A stretch of 64,000 nucleotides of DNA from Glandiceps talaboti (GCF_964340395.1 NC_135568.1:734501-798500), one strand, 5' to 3'; counted from the first letter of the stretch, positions 42,421 to 56,090 are shown. Numbers and translations are program-made. The notes: generated by a model from the letters alone, not told the origin.

Positions 42421-42915
42421 ATTACATGTTACTCTATATGTTCACAGCAACTAGTTTGCGTGAAGAGACATTTTACCTTACGGAAAATGTAACAGATAAA
42501 ACCACAGCTTGTTGATTGAGAGTGTACACACACCCTGTATTACACTACAGTACGTGATATGCTATTCTTGGTTAGGACCACAGGCACTGGAATCAATCTA
42601 TATGAATTTTCTTTTTTACTATAAAATTTTTTCAAAAATGTTCATAGAGACTGATTCAAGGGCCTGTAGTTAGTAGTTTCTTGTGCAGGTAACTCTAACG
42701 CTATACAGGTATGTTAATGTACATGTGTATATGTTCCTGACAAATGAGTTTGCGTGAACAGATATTTTACCTTCCGGAAACGGTAATAGATACAAGCACA
42801 GCTTGTTGAGAGTGTATACAAACCTAGTGTTTCACTCAAGTACAAAATCTACGGTATATGTTATTGTTGGTTAGGTCCTACTTGTTCTGGTAACTCTAAT
42901 ACTGCACAGGTATGT
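42421..42915. repeat. Two-copy diverged duplication (200-300 bp)
   Basis: GTTTGCGTGAAGAGACATTT / GTTTGCGTGAACAGATATTT begins each copy. CACAGCTTGTTGA, TTGGTTAGG and AACTCTAA...ACAGGTATGTT recur in order. Confidence 0.75.
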
Positions 42916-43332
42916 TTGACCAGGTATCGCATGACTGAAGGCCTGTCAACTACTTCAATTCTACGTTACTGTTTGGTTTACGTCACGGAACACTGGAAAC
43001 ACTTGAGGGGAAAGCTGATAGCTAGCGATTAGCTCACCAGAGGTGATAACACGTCAACGAAAAAAAACGATAAAAATAATAACGAATTGGCAACTCCTTA
43101 CAATGACATATTTGTCAGTCAAAGTAGTCAAGTCTTGTCACAATGCAGCTGCCATTTAAAACAGACTTGTCTTCAAACTTTGAGAAAACTTTGTGGAATA
43201 TAATCATTTTCTGTTTACTTTTTAGTGATCAATACAAATGTTAAGATGAAGAGAATGAACACTGTTGATGTATACTTTAATGCTGGACAGAACTTTAAAG
43301 ACAGACAAGCTGAGTTTTAAACATGTTTAACT

Positions 43333-43695
43333 TTAAAGTGGCCATATGGATGAGAATTTGGTATTTCTTTTGGATTTTTATTTAATAAAACAGCTTCACT
43401 ATGTTTTTCTACTGGAAAAAATAATGTGAAATAACATATACCAAGTCCGTGTTCATAACTCAATACATTGTAAAAAGATGCAAAAAGTGTAAAAAGTGTG
43501 TTATTGTACGTACAATAACAAACATTTTAATACACATTGTTTAATGTTTTGCCGTTTATTGAGATGTGAACATGGACTTGGTATATGTTACATGTATTTC
43601 GCATTATTTTTTCAAGTAGAAAAACATAGTGAAGCTGTTTTATCAAATAAAAATCCAAAATAAATACCAAATTCTCATCCATATGGCCACTTTAA
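43333..43695. mobile_element. Long-TIR foldback MITE ending in TTAA, copy 1
   Basis: 363 bp. Arms of about 140 bases start TTAAAGTGGCCATATGGATG and end as its inverse complement at TTAA. The middle contains the palindrome GTTATTGTACGTACAATAAC. TTAA at both ends suggests a piggyBac-type TTAA target. It is non-coding. Confidence 0.88.
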
Positions 43696-44223
43696 TGTTA
43701 AGATTTAAAATTCAACGTCCGTCTTGTGCAATAATAACTCTCACAATACTTGTCATTACATGGAAACTATTCTAAGACTGTACATTATTTGTGAAAGAAC
43801 AAAAAATATATTCTGATAAATTCCCTAGAAATTGATTTTAGCAATCATTATGATAAATCATAGTTAATATTTTTAATATGGCAATGATAGATCAGTTGTG
43901 TTTTTATAAAGGACTTTAATAGCTTCTTGTGCTATTTCATTAATCACAAATTATTACCTAATTTTTTCGAAATGACAGACAGTGAGGACCTTCTCCATCT
44001 GAAATATTTGGAAAAACAAAACTGGCTGAATACAAATGTCTTTCTAAGCTGAATTCAGTATACTATCAAGTAATGTATCTACACTTTACCTGAATCATGT
44101 TATTTGGCATTAAATTAACCAATGTAATATTCACCCATATAATGCCTTGGTGTATGTAACTCTATGTAATTACACCCTATATACATGTATAATGTATACA
44201 GTGCCAGACTTGAATGGGGACAC

Positions 44224-44560
44224 TATGTAATATCAACCATGTAATATCAACTATGTAATATCAATGTAATATTAACTGTGTAATATCAACCATGTAATAT
44301 CAACAATGTAATATTAACCATGTAATATCAACAATGTAATATTAACCACATACATTTTGTAATATCAGCCATGTAATATTAACCATGCAATATCAGCCAT
44401 GTAATATTAACAATGTAATATAAAAAAAAAATTGTTGTACAAGGGATCTATAGCCATAGTAATAATAAATATACCATGTGTTACCATGTACATTTTGTAA
44501 TATTAACCATGTGATATCAACCATGTACATTTTGTAATATTAACAAAGTAATATCAAGTT
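44224..44560. repeat. ~15-bp minisatellite (CATGTAATATCAACC)
   Basis: Imperfect repeats of (C/A)ATGTAATAT(C/T)AAC, interrupted by an A-run and unique DNA near 44420-44490. Confidence 0.9.
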
Positions 44561-44599
44561 CCATGGCATTTGCAGAAAACATTGGATAATGTTTAAAAC

Positions 44600-44962
44600 T
44601 ATATTAGCTTATAACTAGAGTATTTTTTTTTCAATCAGACAGCCCAAAATAAATTCACTGAAAATTGTTCAAATACCAATAATTAGATATTGTACATGTT
44701 TTATCCGTAAGTAGTATAGCAACATGTTGAAATCATTGGGGGCACTGTTTTTAGGGTGCGGACTCGGAAATCAATTCTGGTAAAAATTATTGTACCATAT
44801 TATGTGTACAGCTATACAAATACACTTTGCCACAGATGGTTCAATACTGTTCAGGTTGTACAATATTAAGAATAAATCAATTATGTCTTTAAAAAAAAAG
44901 AAAAAAAAAGAAAAAGTTCACTTTCACAAAAAAACATTTCAGTTGCAGCTAGTGCAGCTTTA
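44600..44962. mobile_element. MITE with TGCAGCTAG ends, copy 2 (diverged)
   Basis: Shares with copy 1 the right end CAGTTGCAGCTAGTGCAGCT, the block TTCAATACTGTTCAGG-TGTACAATATTA and a left end TATAACTAGAGTATT. It is interrupted by an A-rich expansion near 44892. Confidence 0.65.
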
Positions 44963-45173
44963 ATTAATAGACTTTTACATTTTCTGTTACCAAGGTTACA
45001 TCAAAATCTTAGCAAAAAAGACACTGCAAACAGTTTAATACTTTAATAGGAAAGACTGATTTATATCTTAATGACTATCAACTTTCACACCTACATAGAT
45101 AGTGACTATAATGTAGGTCAATACAGTAGCAATGCTGGGATGTACTTATTAGTTGTAAATGATGATTAATGGG

Positions 45174-45271
45174 ACTCTGTACAAGACTGGCTGTGTGGTC
45201 AAACAGATTCTCTACAATTCTGGCTGGCTGTGTGGTCAAACAGACTTGTACAATACTGGCTGTGTGGTCAA
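45174..45271. repeat. Three-copy ~34-bp repeat
   Basis: CTGGCTGTGTGGTCAAACAG occurs three times with short variable spacers. Confidence 0.85.
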
Positions 45272-45544
45272 ACAGGAAACTTATGCCAGTGAAAAGTCTG
45301 TCTGTAACATCTTCAGGACTAATGATATTTGTAATGTGTATACAAGATTACAACTGGCCTGTCACTGTGTAATGTTCAAGGAAGCCAGTATTTTTGTTAA
45401 GGGCTGGGAACCATGGTAACAGAAAGGAGGAAATCTGATAAAACTAGCATAGTTATGAATACACTATTTCACTCTGACAGCTGCCTGCAACTGAAGTAAA
45501 ATTTATCTACTTTCAAAAACACTGGGGAACACTTATCTTAAACT

Positions 45545-45735
45545 TTAAAGGTCCATGTCAGGTTTGGGCCAAACTTTGGAGTCAACTGGGGTGTGAAAGG
45601 GTTTCCTGACTGAGCTTTAGAAAAAGTTGTGAATAAAATTAGAATGTTGTTATTCAATTCTTATGGTTCCACTGATAAGATGGTAATAATAACCCCAAAC
45701 CATGGAAATCAAACATTACGGTTGAACTTGCATTC
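45545..45735. mobile_element. TTAA-type MITE, partial copy
   Basis: Left end TTAAAGGTCCATGTCAGG and interior GGTTCCACTGATAAGATGG followed by CAAACAT resemble 47399-47560. The right end is not preserved. Confidence 0.45.
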
Positions 45736-46255
45736 AACATTATCACATCAATTTGAAACTCTTGCCAAGAATTTCAATTTGGTTTGATTTCAGATCAAGT
45801 GTCCTGAGAGGGCACAGCTGAAATCAACCTGGTGAAGGGTGTCAGTTAATGGTAACTCTGGTGACTTCAATGGTTAGGCTGGTGTCAAATGGTAATGCCT
45901 GTATGAAACCAGCAGAGAATACAACATATATCTTTGGCCAATGACATGTCAACATTATGTACGGTAATCATTAGAGACGATCGCACAAAGTCGCACAAGC
46001 TCAACAAGTGAACGTCATTCATTTAGGTCAAACCCCCCCCCTCCCCCTACAAGAACGTTCATGAGTGCGACATCAAACATTTATATATGATGTAAACTAT
46101 AATGAAAACTGTAGTGGTCACACCACTATGATCGATGTAATGTAAAAACTTGATTAACAAGACATTAAAATAGTACCAGAAATCCAGCACCATATCTCAC
46201 ATTACAAGTAAATTTTTATCAACTTATAAACATCTCAGTAGTAAATTTAAAAACT

Positions 46256-46385
46256 GTTATCATTGAAGGAGTGAAAGTTTTCTGTCAAAATTTGGTTAGA
46301 AGTGCGAAAATGAAGTTCAGCAATCACATTGACACCAGACCCCCTACTATACCCCCAATAAATGAACGAAGTTCGCTTATTGACC
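46256..46385 (-). repeat. Dispersed repeat, inverse partner of 7441-7562
   Basis: Same element on the minus strand with a slightly longer left part (ATAGTAGGGGGTCTGG). No terminal inverted repeats were recognised. It may be a fragment of a longer transposable element. Confidence 0.7.
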
Positions 46386-46604
46386 TTGTGTGACATTGCA
46401 TGATCGTCCCTTAGTGGTTGTAAAAATGAACATTCTTGTAACTTTGGACCAAACGAAGTGAACATAGTGTGTGTTGGATACTGTACTACTGGAGACCTGT
46501 ATTGAATCATCAGACAAAACTACCAAAAGGAACATCAGCTAAATAAAGTGTCTATGGTACTGAACTAGCAAAAGTACACTACATGTCCATATATACCTTT
46601 GGTC

Positions 46605-46962
46605 AGTGGAACAACAGGTTTTGTGGGTAATGTCTATACTAATCAGTTTACATCAAGAGGAGCAACAGGGTTTGTGGGTAATATCCACACTAGCCTGTTT
46701 ACATAAGTGTGGAACAACAGGGTGTGTGGGTAATGTCCATACTAACATTTTTACATCAAGTGGAACAACAGGGTTTGTGGGTAATGTCCATACTAACATG
46801 TTTACATCAAGAGGAGCAACAGGGTTTGTGGGTAATGTCCATACTAACATGTTTACATCAAGTGGAACAACAGGGTTTATGGGTAATGTGCACACTAACC
46901 TTTACATCAAGTGGAACAACAGGGTTTGTGGGTAATGTCTATACTAACATGTTTACATCAAG
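46605..46962. repeat. 51-bp minisatellite, 7 copies
   Basis: The unit is GTGGAACAACAGGGTTTGTG then GGTAATGTCCATACTAACAT and GTTTACATCAA. As the period is a multiple of three, several frames stay open on both strands. These ORFs are not genes. Confidence 0.95.
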
Positions 46963-47034
46963 CAGTTAGTGAGAGAGACAGTGCAGCAAAATCACAGATT
47001 GTGAAGTAAAAAGGCTATGCTTTTACGGACTGGA

Positions 47035-47190
47035 CTCATCAGACAAACTACTTGTATATGTACTACAGAGGTCATAACTTAGGTCTGAACAACAGACAAA
47101 ACTACATGTACCACGAAGGCCATATCTTTGGTCTGGACAACAGACAAAACTACATGTACCACGAAGGCCATATCTTTGGTCTGGACAACT
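47035..47190. repeat. ~48-bp repeat, 3 copies
   Basis: GGTCTGGACAACAGACAAAA then CTACATGTACCACGAAGGCC and ATATCTTT. The first copy is diverged. Confidence 0.9.
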
Positions 47191-47398
47191 GAGAAGTATG
47201 TAACATTTGATACTGACCCAGCAGTTCACCTTTGGTCAATGGGTTCAATGGTAATGCCAACACTACTACATGTACCGCTGGTCAATGCACCAACCACACT
47301 GTTTGATTGATTTTCCAGTCAAGGATTTCAGCAAATGAACACCATTTTAATGTTGGCCAATGCAACACACACAATGTGTAATGTGGTAGTAGCAGTAC

Positions 47399-47560
47399 TT
47401 AAAGGTCCAGTTTGGGTAGGGATTAAAATTTTGGTGTAAAAAACAGTTGTCTGGCAGAGTTATAAAAAAAAAGATTTACAAATCACCTATTTAATCCTTA
47501 GGGCTCAACTGATAAAACACAACTGATACAAGAACCTGGGATTCAAACATGGGCCTTTAA
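47399..47560. mobile_element. TTAA-type MITE (162 bp)
   Basis: Starts TTAAAGGTCCAGTTTGGG and ends CAAACATGGGCCTTTAA. The ends are inverted repeats, bounded by TTAA on both sides. Confidence 0.65.
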
Positions 47561-48397
47561 CCAGGAAAAAACACAATCTTTACCTAGATTGATAATAGAC
47601 CCTACCCTTCCGTGTAGGGTGATGATGGATTGATGGGTCTTTATAACCTAAAAGCCTTTGAAACTCAAGACTGATTCTACCCAACTGCATGAATAGCATT
47701 GATTTGGAGGGGTGTTTTGTTTTTTCTAATTGGGCAGACTTGATATGCTAACAGATTAAGACATGCATGGAACTGGTTACAGGTATATCTGAGGATTAAC
47801 ATTATAAACTGCAACATTTTTATAAGATCTTGTGGCATTTTTTTTTTAATTTTATGACCCTGCTTTCTCGTTTATGGTTTAGCATGGTCATTGGGGATAC
47901 GGTCTTTTGTTGTGTTTTTGTACTGTAGTTGGTCAATTAGATTTCAACCTGTATGCCAGGCAGTTAACAGCAATAAACACATTTAGCACTTCTGTGTAAA
48001 AGTCCTTCTTCATGTTATATGACTGGTTTTAATCTTTGAATGCTAAAATAAAGTGTTTTTAAGTGAATCCTCAAGTATGCATAAAGTCGCGAATTTCATC
48101 CATCTCAAGATTTTCGCTACAGAGTCACGGTGATAGAATAACGTACTTATTACGACATTGCATCCACTCATTTGACTTCTGTGCAAATCAGTGATTTTAT
48201 TGTCTCGGTTTAAAAAAGTACTCTGGCCCTCTTAATTCCTACTTACATGCTAATGCGTATGGACATGTATCCCAAACAAGAACACGCTACTGTGGATTCT
48301 ATTAACACTCTCAAACCTTTAAGTCGTTTTAGAATTACAATTTGTACTTTTTTCCTAAAATCTGACAAATTCCTTCATAATCCCGGATCATAAAACT

Positions 48398-48416
48398 CCC
48401 CCCCCCCCCCCCCCCC
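48398..48416. repeat. Poly-C run
   Basis: An uninterrupted run of about 18 C. Similar homopolymer C/G runs occur at about 1427, 4239, 12785, 12966, 16175, 25147, 31187, 37737, 52118 and 56610. Confidence 0.95.
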
Positions 48417-50935
48417 AAGATTTTAAGGAAAACACTTCCATGGTAACGAAGCTTAGGATGAGACCAGTTTACACCAGTTTCAAGTAGAACATAGCATTAC
48501 AACAGTTAAATGTTTGACTTCACTATACATCTCCTTTCTTGCCAATCGGCAGGCATTCCATTTTTACATAATCATCCGCATTCACTCTTGTCAAAGTTTC
48601 TTTCTAAGCAGCGGAGGCCGCTGGCTATGTTTACTCTTCAGCTTTCCCATTTCTTTAGGCGGCAAACAAAAGCCTATAATGGCCTTTTCAGCATAGTCAG
48701 CCTCACGATCAATAAGACTTCCCAGCAGCTGAGTATGTCAATAGGAAGGTGTTGGACAGCTTTTGTCCAATAACCAGAAAGAAAGGAACTATTTAGTATT
48801 TACAGGGAGTCCTGGGGAGTGGGAGGCGGAGTAGTTTCAACAGTTTCTCTTTCTGTATGGTTGATATTAATATCACCTCTGTCATCACAAAGGCATTCAC
48901 TCATCTTTTTCCCACTTTTCCAGAGTGACCGAAATCTCTTTTTTCAGAGTGACCGGAAAACCCCCATGACCATTCTATCTTATTACCCTTCTCATTATGG
49001 TGATATAGCTGTAAATGTGTTTTTAGTTTTAGAATGGAATTCCAATCAAGCCTTCTGATGTACAGGTACTTGTGTGAGACCAGGTACTCAATGGTGCCAG
49101 GTTGTCTGTGTTGTAACAATTCGCAATGGTGAGCACACATAGCAACATTGTCACATCTAAGTGTGAGCTTTGCCACTATAGATTGTTTATTAACCAAACT
49201 CTCAAGTGGTGCTGTGATTGCACCCACCCCAATTAGCTACTGCTAGTTGACAAATCTACAAAAAAGGTGACAAATGCTCAAACTGGTAAATTTCAGACAC
49301 AAAACAAGTGTCACTTGCCTACACTTGGTCGGTTATCTCAAAGGAAAGTAATTCTAGTACTCTTAGACCACTTCTTTGATGTTGTTTCACACCTTACTGC
49401 TCAATGCAGTTATAATATACAGCAATCTAGCAATAACATACATGCACATCTAATTGATCAATTTCACTCCACAATACCAGAAAATGAGTATTTGGCAAGG
49501 CACTATGAGAATTTTAAGAAAAGAAATTAAAAAGAGTAACATTTCTCTCTCTCTCAACAGCATTCCAGCTACATTCTTGTACCTGGTGAAAGAGTGTTTA
49601 CAGGCATGAAAACAAAGTATGTTAGCTGTGGATTAAAGTGAACCAATTAATTTGGAGTGATGTACATTTGTATTAAGGTTTTATGAGTAATATGACACAC
49701 AGGAATGGGATATAGAGACTCCTCTGATAAAAGGTCAAAGGTCACAACGTTAACAACCACAGTGATATGGTTGGTGGGCAGCAACATGTGTATTTTTGTT
49801 AAAAAAGGTTTGCTACTAAAATCTACCTGAGACTCTGGAGCTAAAGTTTATTTACACTGGTTTCCAAATCAAAATGGTAGGTAAAGCTAAAACAGCTGTT
49901 ATATTTTGTTATATTTTGTTCATCGAAAAACATACTAAAAATTTTACTACGTAAAGTTCAACCCATACAAAGTGAGCAGAATTACATGTCCAGACTTCTA
50001 TCATACTTGTTTACATATGGACATCAAGTTAGCATACACAGTACCATCAACAAATGTTTTGACAGTTAAGTGAAATCGAGGAATCAGAAGGTTGAACCAT
50101 TTCGAGTAAAGATTTGGTAAGTTTTTTTTATTGTATACAGTATAGTAGAAAGTTACATCTACCTGTTTTGATGATTTCTTTGAAAAAAAATGAGATGATG
50201 AACCCTAAATTTCTAATATTATTTCTAAAAAGACCAGGAACAAGTTTTCATATGGCAAAGGTTGAAGAGAATTGAGGAAGTTTGATGTTCAGGGAAATCT
50301 GTTCCTTAAGAGTGTTTAACTTTAAAACTTAAAATACCTTAACTTGTGACTGTGGTGGTCAAGACAGTGGTCTTATATTTAAAAAAAAGCATTCAATAAT
50401 CATAATTAATAATTGAATAATTGGATAATTAGGCTAATATGATTAGATAAAATAAAATATTATTAATGGGGAGGTAATATTGATTGAACAATTAATATGA
50501 TAATGGTGACAGTTAGGAAAAGAATTCCACTCAACTTTGTTGTTCCATTGCATTTGCAGTGTATTAGTAGTGAGTTTCAAGTTTCCATGAGTTTGCAGAG
50601 GTTTGTGAGTCATTTTCTGAGTGTTTCCTAGTACATGTACATCTCATCTATAAATTCAGCTGGGTAAATTGCCCTTTGGCATATCATGAAAGACAATACA
50701 AATTTATGGCTATACCATCTACATACATAATATAATATATATATATTTATATCTCTCCTTTCCCATTGAGTATAGAATTTTACACTCACACATGCTTTAA
50801 AAGAAGTAACGAGATCAAAACAAAGTAGTTTGTAGTCTCCATTTTGATACAAAATTTTCTATATCTTGATGATTTATTTAGAGAATTTCTGCGTAGTCAA
50901 AAACAGTCTAGTGAACAAGATGAAGATCACCATAC

Positions 50936-51026
50936 CTTTAGCTCTATGACCCATTTTCCCAAATCCAAATCTCTCACCACCATTTGGTCGCCACGGATTC
51001 CCCATTTCTCTAGTTAAATTGCCGTC
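50936..51026 (-). CDS. Possible 91-nt coding exon of an unidentified gene
   Basis: On the minus strand an acceptor TTCCTTCTTAG is followed by 30 open codons and AAAG|GTATGG. The peptide is DGNLTREMGNPWRPNGGERF then GFGKMGHRAK, ending in phase 1. Its Gly/Arg/Trp/Pro-rich composition is unlike the AT-rich chance peptides around it. I do not recognise the family. It could be an exon of a gene upstream of the ACVR1-like gene on the same strand, an alternative 5' exon, or chance. Confidence 0.3.
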
Positions 51027-51298
51027 CTAAGAAGGAACTCTGTATCAATGTGTCACAGGCAGAAGTTGTTCTTGTTTTATTACTTCACACAAGGGTCAAA
51101 ATAGTGAACCACCTACCTCACACATGCTAATTTCAGATTACAAGACTAAATCTCTTTTGAAGTAAAGTGGGCAAAATGTTAAAATAGATTCCTCAGGTGT
51201 GTGGAGATAAACCAATATCAGATAAATCACACTGACAGTTAGGGACATTCCTACACACCTACATCCTATTGAGTATAATACAAGGCTTAAATGGACAT

Positions 51299-51860
51299 TT
51301 AGTTATTAACACTCAGGGTACGGATGGACACACTACGACTCAACTATTTCTGAGTGACTAATGGGAAACACGTACAATGACCACAACTTTGAACATTTTG
51401 TCATAGCCTTATACTGCTAGCTGTAACTGTTCTGTTGTAAAGCATTTAGTTATTAACACTTGGGGTACAGATGGACACAGTACCACTCAGTTATTCCTGC
51501 CGGGAAAGACATACCCTAACTGTCACAACTTTGAACGTTTTGTCATTGTCTTATACTGCTAGCTGTAACTGCAGGTCTGTTGTACAGAATTTAGTTGTTA
51601 ACACTCCGGATACAGATGGACACACTACGACTCACTTATTTCTGACTAATGGGAAACACATACAACGACCACAACTTTGAACATTTTGTTAGATGCCTAT
51701 AACTGTTCTATTCAATTCTGTTCTATTCTATTCTGTTCTGTTCAATAATGTTATGTTATTAACACTCGGTATGGACATACCACTACGATGAATCTAGTTC
51801 CAATTAATGAAAAAAGACACACGACTATCACACCTTTGAACATTTTGTAACGGCATTGTA
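51299..51860. repeat. ~150-bp diverged tandem repeat, 4 copies
   Basis: TTAGTTATTAACACTCGGGT, ATGGACACACTACGACTCA, ACAACTTTGAACATTTTGTC and TACTGCTAGCTGTAACTG recur in order at about 51299, 51445, 51589 and 51755 (the last one worn). Confidence 0.88.
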
Positions 51861-52699
51861 CAATGTAACAATAAATTTCACTTCTGTTGTGTAGTGTTTA
51901 TAGTATTAAAGGATTGACAAAGGTCACACTTTGGTATATTTGTCTACAAAGCCCTATGGATATAACATTTTATTCTGATACAAACTTCCTTGTGCATATC
52001 CTACCTCTATATTTTGTTATAAATCAAAATAATAAATGTCTTTACTAAATTAACATTAGTACAACCACCTGGGATCTACGAACATATGTTGCGGCCTACC
52101 CAATGAAGCCCATATCCCCCCCCCCCCCCCCCATCTCTATCTGCAACTATGCCAAGAAGTGGTAGCAAGTAAATGAGGATATAGATTCTAGTCAAAAGCT
52201 TTCCTGTTTGCAGTTGTGTGAAATTGGTTAAAAACCAAGTCCATGTACCATTTGATCTGTCCATATTTTGGTGTAAAAGTCAGCATAGCAAATGCTTTTA
52301 GTACTGGTATAGTTTGTAAGTTAACACCACTATGTTTATGCCAATACCATTTTTTTCCATTTTGACTCTTACGTGAACATTTCATAAAAAAGCAATAAAA
52401 TGTGACATCAATTTTGTAGTTTTAGGTTACAATTTATGTTGTACATGCATGCACGCCAACTGTACAATGTAGGTCAATATAAATCTGACACTGTTTTTAT
52501 CTGTAGCTGTTCTACGATGACATTTTCCACTTCAGTGATTTCCAATTTTAACAGTTTTCAATTACATACCTGACAGTTTCCTGACCAAGGGTATATTGTC
52601 TCTTGCACCTCCACATACCATAGTTAAGTTTGGAAAACCCTGGTATTGTACTATGGTAGCAAGACAAGGGAATTCAGGTAGTTGTAAAGTACTGCTCAG

Positions 52700-53165
52700 G
52701 AATAGCTTTCTGACTAGGCTAAAACTAGGCTGGCACTAGTACCTCACCAGCATGTGTTAGTAACTGGAAGGGTATATAAAGGTTGTACCATCCTGAAGGC
52801 TACACCAGACTAGCTCAGTGCTAACACTAGGCTGACACTAACACCTCACCAGCATGTGTTAGCAACTGGAAGGGTTAATGTCTGTACTAGCCCAATGTTA
52901 ACATCATACTAGCTCAGTGCTGACACTAGGCTAACATTAATACATCACTAGCATGTGTTTGCAACTGGAAGGGTTAATTTAATGCCTGCACCAGCCTTAC
53001 GTTAACACTATGGTAGCTCAGTGCTAACAGTCACTGGGCTTGCATTAACATCTCACCAGCATGTGTGAGCAACTAACACCTCACCAGCACCTGGAAGGGT
53101 TAATTTAATGCCTGCACCAGCCTTATGTTACCACCAGGCTAATCTGTTGTAACATCAGGCTGACA
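52700..53165. repeat. ~110-130-bp diverged tandem repeat, about 4 copies
   Basis: AGCTCAGTGCTAACACTAGG, CTCACCAGCATGTGTTAGCA and ACTGGAAGGGTTAAT blocks recur in the same order. Confidence 0.88.
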
Positions 53166-53412
53166 CTAGATTGCAATTCAGAAAGAATTCTTGAACCATG
53201 TGATAAATCATACTTAATGTACCTACCCTATCACAAAATACTGTTCTTTGACATCGACAGTAAGTATATCCATGTAGCAATGATGTTATCATTGAATAAA
53301 ATTATACCTATTTTTAGTACTTGTGCAGAGAAAAAAAAAGGGAAAAAAAGATGAAAATATTGCATATTATAATAACATCTCATACTATTTTTGGATACAC
53401 ATCAGCTGGAAA

Positions 53413-53700
53413 CAATATTTCTTGACTTTTACGTGGCAACTATGACCATGACCATAGCAACTGCCAGGTATGGGGTATCCATGGCTGGTTATCTCCTTTC
53501 CCTCTTACTACTGGAATCTGGTTTCCAAACTATACAATGCCAACTTGGTTTGATTAACCAGGTCTGTAATTCTTGATCACATTTCTTGACTTTGCCATAG
53601 CAACCATAACCATGCCCATAGCAACTGTCACGGCTGGTTATCTCATTTTCTTCTTACTACTGCAGTTTGAGATCCAAACTACACAGCCAACTTATGGAAA
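53413..53700. repeat. Two-copy ~150-bp duplication
   Basis: TTTCTTGACTTT...GCAACTATGACCATG...ATAGCAACTG...GGCTGGTTATCTC...CTTCTTACTACTG...CCAACTT occurs at 53419 and 53582. Confidence 0.85.
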
Positions 53701-55894
53701 TATGGAATATAGGAAAACATGTTTTCCATATTTTTGAAACTATAAAAGGTACAAATTTGCCATAAGCAGTATATGTCTCCTACTTAGTATTCATGAGGAT
53801 TGAACTGCAGCTGATCTCTACGGACAATAAGTAAACCAACCAACAGATCACTCAAAACTAGTCCATGTTGGATCAACTTGTCACTAATAATTTATATCTA
53901 TAATAAATATTATAATCAAGCATTGTGAGACTTGAACACAAATTACACAAAGACGATTCAAGAGATAAGAAAAATATGTTACCTGTTGACTGATATCAAA
54001 ATATATTATGAATATCTAGTTGTTACGATAGGATAAATTTCACTATTAAAAACGATAACTTTTATGCAAATGTTGAAATAAACTAAACATTAAAGTATTT
54101 CCTATGGCTAGTCCAAACTCGAGAGAAATACTCAAAGACAAAGACAGCCATCTCTTTTACTCAAGGAGGCTTTTGACATAACTGTGTCCAATTGAACCAA
54201 TAACCACAGGATACCAAATAATGGCCTTCTAGTTACATCGATATTTGAATCTGTATCTGACAAAATTGTCTTCTATTTCTATTGTTCAAGACAGAAAGTA
54301 CGTCTGTAATATAAAATCTGAAATAAATTCCTGTGGTTTTACCAGGGTATTCATCCAAAATTATTGTTGAAATGCATGTGGAAATTTTGTTTCCACATCA
54401 CCAGTCATGTTTACCAGGGTTTAGAAATACTGCCTTTAGGGCTATACTATACAACAATAATATCTTTAGAAAATAACATTAATTTATCTTAATATATATA
54501 CATTGAAAATTGCTTACTGGCTTAGAGGCCATATACTGTATAACCAAAGGCTAAATACTATTCCAATATGTAAATTAGACTGTATTCAAATTAGATCATG
54601 AATATTCATAGGTCACATATTGAGTACTACTACTACAGTATATATCTAAGCGTTCGTGTTATCAACTGACATTCTGTTTTGTAAATGACTTGACTTCTAA
54701 TGTATCATACAAAAACTATACATATGCTTCTATGTTTCAATCAAAAGTAGATGGGTACGGGTGTTTGTTCACATATCATGACTTCTTTCTCTTTTCAGAC
54801 ATGAAAAAACTGACCATTTTTCACGTTAATAACGTCACAGCAATGATCAATAAATCCTTATCTGGATACCTTGAAAATTGAGAGAAAGTTTATTGGCTTC
54901 CCATCAAGATTCTTAATCTTCATGGATGTACACTCTTTTGAACGTGTCTTATCTTTGTAGAAAAGAAATAAATTCAAGCTGTGAAGACCACCATTAGATT
55001 TTTACACTTTTCTCTGTCATCAAACATGTTACTGTACTTTGAATGAGTCTTACACTCAAAAAAGAAACTTAATTGCCTTCAGATCTCTATCAACACCTCT
55101 GTATTGAAGATATGTATAAACTAATGTCACGAAACAGCAACAAAGAAAATAGACAGTGAAAATTATTTGTTGAAAAATACAGCTAAACTTAAAAATGTCT
55201 GTCAGTAATAAAACTGAAAAAGTAATGGGGACAACATGCAACAGATTTGATAATACTGCAAGGATGGTGAAATGATCATAATAACACATGAAAACTGTAA
55301 TGGTTTCAACCACATGTATGTTGCTATGGTTACAGAACATTTCCAGACATCATCTTTCAATGAAATGTACACATCTATGCGTGAGATGGAATGGATCCTG
55401 AGGTGCTACTTAGGTTTATGAAATGCTTACCAGACACGCTATTTTCACTATTCAAGGCTGATACCAAACAGATTGGATTTGCTTTTTAAAGAGAATGACG
55501 TTAAATAAAACATACCTCCCAACTGCACTCTTAGAAGTGCTTCAGAAAACTACTTACACAAAGCAACAGATATGCCCAATGTTAGGATTAGACACAAGTT
55601 TTACCAGCACAAATATTACATTTGCATTGTTGCTATGGAAACTCCAATGTTTGCTCACCAATCAGACTACATCTACATAAAACTTCTGACTAATCAAGAG
55701 TATGGGGAATTTAGCGCAGAAAAAATAAAGTGCTATTCTGAAAATCAGCTTTTTATAAAATTATGTATTTGACTATGAACGTTCTACTTATAATATCCTA
55801 TATCTGTTCTAATCATTGTAAATTATAACTCAAAGTTATAGTATTTTACATCTAAATCATCAACTAATAATATTTATATTATTGTTTACTCAAC

Positions 55895-56090
55895 TTGTCC
55901 CCCAAAGAAGTCCAGTGAGGGCCATCCTCTCATGGGTGCAGTGTTATTCCCCCCAAGAAGTCTAGTGAGGGTCACCTTCTCATAAGTGTTATTTCCCCCA
56001 AGAGGCCAGTTAGGACCACCCTCTCAGGGGTGCAGTATTATTCTCCCCAAGAGGTTAGTTAGGACCATCCTCTCATGGGTACAAAAATAT
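55895..56090. repeat. ~50-60-bp minisatellite, 4 copies
   Basis: CCCCAAGAAGTC(C/T)AGTGAGGG and (A/G)CC(A/T)CCTCTCATGGGTGCAGT alternate four times. Confidence 0.88.

Noticed and set aside
46605-46962. Repeat-protein ORFs of 80-109 codons on both strands
   Set aside because: The 51-bp period keeps all frames open by arithmetic. There are no splice sites or a credible start context.
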